This document shows, piece by piece, positions 58,101 to 64,000 of a stretch of 64,000 nt of DNA. The notes beneath the pieces were generated by a model. It was given only the letters and a program-made list of their open reading frames with translations. It ran no database searches and was not told the DNA's origin. Position 1 is the first letter of the stretch. Each line of letters opens with the position of its first letter. Both the position numbers and the translations under genes were made by a program. Source of the DNA: Cunninghamia lanceolata (taxonomy: Eukaryota > Streptophyta > Pinopsida > Cupressales > Cupressaceae); the NCBI GenBank assembly GCA_027924645.1, contig BSBN01001751.1:558001-622000 (forward strand). Reading direction: 5' to 3'.

Positions 58101-60327
58101 AACCTAAAAATAAGTGCAACCTGTAGGTGTAAAGCAGACGTCCCAACCTTGGCATCGCTCCCACTGCCTAAACAACGAAATGCACCCTGGAAAGGTTATG
58201 GACATCCATCACCGCAAGGATAAAGGGACGCTGGCGAGTGTTGCAGTAGCAACAGTCCCGCATATGCGAAATGTGGAAATCTGCACAAGGCATGTGGGCT
58301 GTCTACAGTGCGTCCCAGGGAGTGTAACGCTTTGGCGATAGGATGTTCACAGATTGGATTTGCTGAAAAGGCATTAGAGACTTAAATGCAATTGAAGCAT
58401 GGCTTAGACCTTGAGGCAAGCTAATCGGTTTGTATAAGTGCATGTGATGTATTAGAATTGAATTTATATAAGTGAATATGAACATTTTTATTTATTAAAA
58501 CTGTTATCTTTGCACCTGTAGATTTGTGAATTAGGTATATTAGAGTATGATGTCTTAAATTATGTTGTCTTCTGTATGCCAGCCTTAATTGGTGATACAC
58601 TACCAGATGAGGTATGTCATACGCAACTAGAAGCAAGTCATCCGCAGGTCATTCACACTTCTACGCTGCCTTTACAAACTTATATGCAGTCTTTAGAAGC
58701 TCCCTCGCTGCCAGGCTATGAAAAGTCTACACATGTTTCAAATGTTTATTCTCAGCCTCTCACAAATCTTGAACAATGTTTTGAACAACCAACGTAGCAC
58801 TTTAACATCTCTACCTGTTGAGCATATTTCAACGCTGACAGATGCAACTCCTTTACAGATTTTAAATTCTCCAATGTTGCAAGATTCGATGCCTGTGGAG
58901 TGTTCTACACGGCTATCAAGCATTACTGAACAGTCTCATACTGAACCAGAGACAAGTTATGGTGTTGCTTTAGGGTTATCACGTGGCAATGAGATTTTGG
59001 AGTCCCAAGGTAGGGACAGATGTAACACCCAAGTATGAACTACGTATTTGACACATATTGTGGCACAAGGAAAGAGGAGTACATAAGATTAAGGCGTTTT
59101 CTCTAAATCATTAATAGGCCAAACGATGATAACCTGTGTACGAAATACTTTCCAAATATTATAGATACAAAGAGAAATGAATCATGATTCAAGACATACC
59201 CGAATTATTGGAGAATTTGTTTCCGAAATCTGAAAACTACCCGTTCCACCTTTTCTTCCTCTGGCTTTTCGAACCTCCTCCCCCTCCAGGAAAAGAAATC
59301 TCCCCTTTTAACAAAATTATTTGGTAACCAATTTACAGGAACGGAAAACTAACTTTCACCACCCGAACTAACTTCGTATTAATTAGGTCCACAACAAAAT
59401 AGTTTGATTCGATTAATTCCAGGCAACGGTATTTACACAAAATAAATGTTTATCATTAATTATATTAATTTTTATAACTATACCTTGTTAACCAATTTGT
59501 GACAAGCAATTTATTTACTGACAACACGAAAATTACGGATTTTGACTCAACTTACCACTAGTTGATTTAATTAAAAATCCAACCATACAAGGCCCCTCCA
59601 ACTAAATTTAATAGTTTTTACTTCCCAACAAAATAATTCATTAATAACAGTTATAATTAAATATCCAAATTAGCAATTTATATTAGGTTATTATATTTTC
59701 CGTTCATTCATTCTACTTAATGTACAACTCTAACTTACCCATGAAAACACCTTCTGACCTTGCTAACCTCGAAGTGTGACATTTCTGCTAACAATTTATG
59801 ATCAGACGACAGACAAGATCTCGGAGGTGACCTAACAACTCAGTAACAATCACAGGGTACCCCATATTAACTCCATACAACCTTTCCATTGGTGGAGGCA
59901 CGCTCAGACCTGGTAAATCAGGTGGAGTCGATGCCCAGTTCCTGCATCCTGCGGCAAATACACGGTTAAACATAACGAGATATATATATATCCACATGCA
60001 GTCGTCTAGTAAATGGGAATCGCAGTGGGGTAGGGTACTCGAGAGCGAGTAATACGACACTGTCCCATTCACGTTCCTATATAAACAAGGCACAACATTT
60101 AAACAAGATACTAAATACAGAAATCAAAACATCGGAGACATCCAGTTTACTTATCAATTGCAAAGCAGGAAATCACAAGATCCAATATCACAACTAATAT
60201 CATGATGATTAGTTCCATGATGAATTAACAAGACAACAAGTGTTCCATCATCTAAGATACTGTCAAAATGTCAGAATTCTAATAACCAACTATCAATCAA
60301 ACTGATGGCAAGGTGAGGGGCACTACA
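55165..60327 (-). repeat. 5' LTR of element C
   Basis: Colinear with the left LTR. Differences seen are mostly transitions with a few small indels (for example an extra GGG near 57706). The LTR is longer than the whole coding region of the element. Confidence 0.95.
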
Positions 60328-61404
60328 AATGACAAAAGAGGGAACTGGGAAATGGCAACAACGATTGCAAAATCCAATGGCTGAAAGATGTTCAATTGTC
60401 TTGCATGCCTCTCCAGCACTCAAGACTGTGGATTCATAAAGTCAGCACATCTTGTTCATAAAGGGAATGCCTTCGGCGTAATTAAAAAATACTTTAAAAA
60501 TTAAAAGTTATTAAAAAAATACAAACACCTGTCATTTCAATTTTTTGGACCAATTTGCTCATAAATTAAATAATAAATAGAAAAACAAGTTCAATAAAAA
60601 AATTACATATTTGAAAACTAGACACTATCATTTGTAATGGGTTTTAATTTCATAAAAAAAATTAAAAAAAAAATGTCGTCAGCCATATAGGTAAAGTCAG
60701 TCTTTCCTCTTGTTCTATACTTAGACAAATACTTGCAGGTCCAAGGCTCAAGGTCAGGACAAATACTTGCAGGTCCAAGGCTCAAGGTCAGCTACCCATG
60801 CTTTTCCTGAGCCTAAAACCAAATCAAAGGTAAGGGAAAAGGCAGTTGGTCATTTCAAATTTCTTAGAACAGGTACCCATACTAAAACAGGTACGCATTA
60901 TATAATAGGTACGTGTTATAAAACGGGTATCCATTATTTTTACAAATGGGTACCCGTTATGTTTATGAATGGGTACCCCTTTCTTTTATATCTGTTATTT
61001 CCCATTATCAAGGAAAAATGTACTATCATTGTATCCCTGCAACTTGCATGTCTGATGTACGGGCCAACAACGACATTTTTTGCATTTTTTATTTACAGGT
61101 GTCTTGTGGAATCTCTTGGCATGCCATATTGTATTCAAATTTTGAAAGGAATCAATCATAAGAACAATTTTGAAGTGGAATCAAGTGCATGAGCTATTTT
61201 CAAGAGAAATAAAAAAGAGGGTTTTTGTTATTTAAATCTACTTTTACTTCAAAATCTATGCAACAAAAGATCTACATCTAGTTGTACTTCAAAATTTTAA
61301 AGTACATCAATTTGAAATTGGATTAAATATCATTTGTTATTTTATCAAAGAGGGTTTGGTAATCATGGGATTAAATTAACATTTAAAAAAAACAAAGGAG
61401 GGTC
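60328..61404. other. Spacer right of element C
   Basis: Begins with the AATGA duplication. Contains a 34-bp direct duplication (60724-60757 and 60758-60791) and several GGTACCC/GGTACG words at 60873-60977. An open frame at 60767-61192 (141 codons, repeated THTKTG/THYIIG units from those words) has no recognisable domain and is probably chance. Confidence 0.5.
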
Positions 61405-63135
61405 ATGACACCTCAAGAAATTGAAGCAAATAGAAAGAAGGAAGCAAAAAGTCAAAGAGATAGAAGAACATTGATTCAAGAGATGAAGAATATTGAAGCA
61501 TTTAGTTCCATGACTATTGAAGAGAAATAGATTTAAGAGAATATAAAGGATGGGATGAATGTAGATGATTCAAATGTGGAAATGGTGAATTTGAAAGAAA
61601 ATGTAACTATAGAAACAAATACATGTATGTCTTCAAACCCAACTTTCAATAATATGGAAAATATGACTATAGAAACAAATCTAGGTATGTCTTCAAGGAC
61701 AACTTTCAATGATATGGAAAATGCGACTATACAAACAAATCCAGGTATGTCTTCAAAGCCAACTTTCAATGATATGAAAAACACAACTATAGAAACAAAT
61801 CCAGGTATGTCTTCAAACCCACCTATCAGTGATATTGATCGAATTAGTTTATTAAATGAAACTGGATATACCAATGATGAGCTCAATTATACTACTAAAA
61901 ATATGGAAAGAGGAAATGAGAATGAAATCCATTATATGAGTGAAAATGAAAATGTTTGTTTTAAGATTGAAAGAAATGTCTTGGATAATCTTCCTGATAA
62001 GTTTTATTGGAAACAAATGAGAACTCATGCAAATAGATTATATAAAATATTTTTTTATAGAAAAACTCTTGGATTTCAATGTCAACTCACGATGCAATTG
62101 ATGAAAATGTGGAAATTGTGAAAAGTAATGAAAAAGTTAGGCATTTTTGTAAAACCTAAAAAGAAAGATTAATCAATAAAACAAGTTTTATCTAGTGTTG
62201 CTAATGCTACTGATTCTATTAGTAAAAAGAGTCAATCTAAAGATAGCAATGCAGCATGAAGATCTATAACACCTTCTTTAGTCAATAAATCATTTTTGAA
62301 TAAAAGAATAATAAGTAAGACTAGTGAATTTCTAAATATAAATCCTAAAACTTTGAGAAGAGCAGCAAAGAGAAGAGAAACTATTGAAAATGATCCAATT
62401 AACCAATGTTGGATTTTTAGTGGTAGACTTCCAAGGTATGACATGAAATTAAATAATGAAATCAAATATTTAATTAAAAAATATTGGCATTATAACACAA
62501 GGCTATCATCTAATATTAGAGATGTTTTAAAATTAAGAGTGGGGTCCAAAATTCATGATCCTCATCCAAATCATCTATTAGACATGACTCAAACTGAATT
62601 ATATAAAAAATTCTTAGATGATTCAGTGTTAGTACCATTTAATATTACCATAAGTCAAAGATCTTTTGAGAAATCTAAACCTTGGTATGTAAAAATTAAT
62701 AAACAACGAATCTCTTATTGTTGTAAAATTCATGTGCAATTTCGTTATTATTATGATATTTTTCGATATATACGTTCTAATTTGCATATTGACGAAATTA
62801 TGCAGGAATGTGGTATTAATATGCCACCTCAAACAATTAAGGAGTTTATAGTAGGTTTGTTTTGAACTTCTAACGGATACTTATTTTATTCAAAAGCATG
62901 TATTTCTGGACAATGCAATAGATATGGCAACTTTTCATTGTTAGGAGAATATATGCATGAAAATATTTCACATGAATTTGGACAACAATTAGTGGATGTG
63001 AAAAGATTCAAGAATGTTGAATATTCTTTAAAGGATGGAAAAAATGGAAAGCATTGTGAGTTAGTCACAGAAAAAAATTGTGTGCATGCATTCATCATAG
63101 ATTTTAAGGATAGTATTGTATCTGTTGCAAGTATG
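61405..63135 (+). pseudogene. Unclassified transposon-type protein, N-terminal and central part
   Basis: One frame from ATG 61405 with six stops (TAG 61528, TAA 61534, TGA 62119, TAA 62170, TGA 62257, TGA 62863) and no frameshift. It contains a charged N-terminus, four 20-residue repeats (61600-61839), a basic segment (LNINPKTLRRAAKRRETIE) that looks like a DNA-binding helix-turn-helix, and FEKSKPWYVKINKQRISYCC followed by KIHVQF, then CISGQCNRYG. The F-x-x-x-KPWYVK...CC...H pattern recalls the central part of uncharacterised transposase-like proteins that end in a GHGKG...DG domain like that at 7690-8969. The frame is cut at 63136 by an LTR-like sequence. Exact family unknown. Confidence 0.5.
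61600..61839 (+). repeat. 60-bp in-frame tandem repeat, four copies
   Basis: Period exactly 60 bp (20 codons), consensus peptide close to TIETNPGMSSNPTFNDMEN. Copies differ by point changes only, so the repeat arose while the frame mattered or very recently. Confidence 0.9.
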
Positions 63136-64000
63136 TGTTAATTGGTATTGTCATTGATGTCAACATGTTTGTGTTGTCATTGGTGCCAATTGTATCTTCT
63201 GATATTGATGTTTGTTGATTGATTGAAGAACACTGTCTGAGTATTTTGCTCTGCATTTTCTCTATAGTGAAGACCAGAGTATGAGCTTTGGATATGATTT
63301 AGAGAAGTGTTTGAAGATGCTAAATCTAGAATTTGGTGGTCCCGATCGCTGTGCAGAAAAAGTTCTATTCACTAGTTTGAAGATTGTGCCTGACAATATT
63401 TGCAGAGTGACAGAAATATAGTATTTTTCTCTGCATATCACTGCAGTATGGATTTTGGTCTTGCAGTTTTGGACTTAAGTTTACAAGGTTCTTAGCTATC
63501 TTCATTCCAAAGGATTTGTCATTTGGTGCTCTGAAAAGCAAGTAATTGACTAGCAGAGTTTGATAGTGTTTGTTAAGAAGCAGTCTGAGATGTGTTCTTA
63601 AGTGATATTTGTTGTTATCAAGTGAGACTAATTGTGGTTTGATTTGTCGACTCCCAAGTGATTCTATGTTGTTCATAGATGTCTCCAAAATGTATTGAAG
63701 ACATGTGCTTGATCCACAGGCTACAATGAAGATCTTGGAAGCATGTATCTAAGTGTTCTTGACATACACACTTTGTTTTGGCCGACTTGGTTTGTCACAC
63801 TTGTTGCAAAGGTGATTTGTGGATTGTAGAAGCATGTCCAAGCATGTGAAGTTGTATTTGGGTCCGAGCTAAGTTGTGAAGTGTTCCTCCATTCATTTAC
63901 TCTGCAAGTTTGTTTAGGTCTAGTCCTAATTTTATTTATGTATGTATGCCGACCTCAGAGATAGTTCCAATGGTTGTAGAATGTAATGCCTACCTTGATG
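63136..64000. mobile_element. Probable LTR (Copia-like) cut by window end
   Basis: Starts TGTTAATTGGTATTGTCATT exactly where the preceding pseudogene frame loses similarity; the five bases before it are GTATG. The TTGTCATTGATGTCAAC wording is common in plant Copia LTRs in my recollection. No coding region follows before the window ends, and the partner LTR is outside. Confidence 0.4.

Larger units (their letters stand above)
45190..60327 (-). mobile_element. Full-length Ty3/gypsy chromovirus C with 5.2-kb LTRs
   Basis: 15,138 bp, flanked by a perfect AATGA duplication (45185-45189, 60328-60332). LTRs of 5162 and 5163 bp enclose only 4813 bp of internal sequence. Minus-strand order: 5' LTR (right), primer site complementary to initiator tRNA-Met, gag-pol with C-terminal chromodomain, polypurine tract, 3' LTR (left). 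The integrase tail and chromodomain suggest the Tekay/Del or Reina branch. LTRs are about 1% diverged by eye. Confidence 0.95.

Noticed and set aside
60767..61192. 141-codon open frame
   Set aside because: Repeated Thr-Gly-Thr-His units come from short GGTAC repeats; no recognisable domain, and the surrounding DNA is non-coding.
61600..61839. Regular 60-bp repeats considered as a CRISPR array
   Set aside because: Directly adjoining repeats without spacers, in a coding frame, in plant DNA.

Overview
The window is transposon-dominated nuclear DNA of a seed plant. Every recognisable coding stretch belongs to a transposable element or a gene fragment carried by one: Ty3/gypsy LTR retrotransposons, a plant L1-type LINE, fragments of what looks like a DNA-transposon protein, and a captured piece of an auxin-biosynthesis-type aminotransferase. 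No intact ordinary host gene, tRNA, rRNA or CRISPR array was seen. A large repeat-rich genome such as a gymnosperm is plausible from the multi-kilobase LTRs and deep nesting, but that is inference.

Layout. (1) 1-~7690: decayed Tat-like gypsy element A on the minus strand, entering from the left edge, with its 5' LTR at 5958-~7690. (2) 7690-8969: plus-strand pseudogene of an unclassified transposon protein containing a minisatellite that behaves like a new intron. (3) 9-18.8 kb: mostly gene-poor AT-rich DNA, with a minus-strand ladder of small phase-0 exons (12407-13380), a duplicated segment (13.6/14.2 kb), a decayed gypsy RT (about 14.7-15.1 kb), an LTR fragment with 118-bp tandem repeats, and a CT-rich tract. 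(4) 18866-43365: one L1-type LINE split by two insertions. A 12,225-bp Tat-like gypsy element B (19430-31654, LTRs 2708 bp each, TSD CCCTC) sits in ORF1. A 6462-bp solo LTR (32874-39335, TSD GTGAG) sits near the 3' end of ORF1. LINE reading frames continue across both empty sites, which proves the nesting order. (5) 43.4-45.2 kb: AT-rich spacer. (6) 45190-60327: a 15,138-bp chromodomain gypsy element C on the minus strand with exceptionally long LTRs (5162 and 5163 bp, TSD AATGA); the solo LTR belongs to a related family. (7) 61405-63135: a second unclassified transposon protein pseudogene, cut at 63136 by what looks like the start of another LTR.

Most notable: the solo LTR carries, in sense orientation, a fragment of a TAA1/TAR (Alliinase_C) aminotransferase lacking the PLP-lysine region. 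Elements A and B carry an additional intact-looking RNase H domain before the reverse transcriptase, while the usual RNase H has lost catalytic acids. The 1547-codon gag-pol of element C has no frameshift, only eight stops, all TAG or TGA, as expected from deamination of methylated CHG and CG cytosines. Element B's U3 has five TGACGTCA palindromes upstream of its TATA box, and no polypurine tract is visible before its 3' LTR. All counts and alignments were made by eye.
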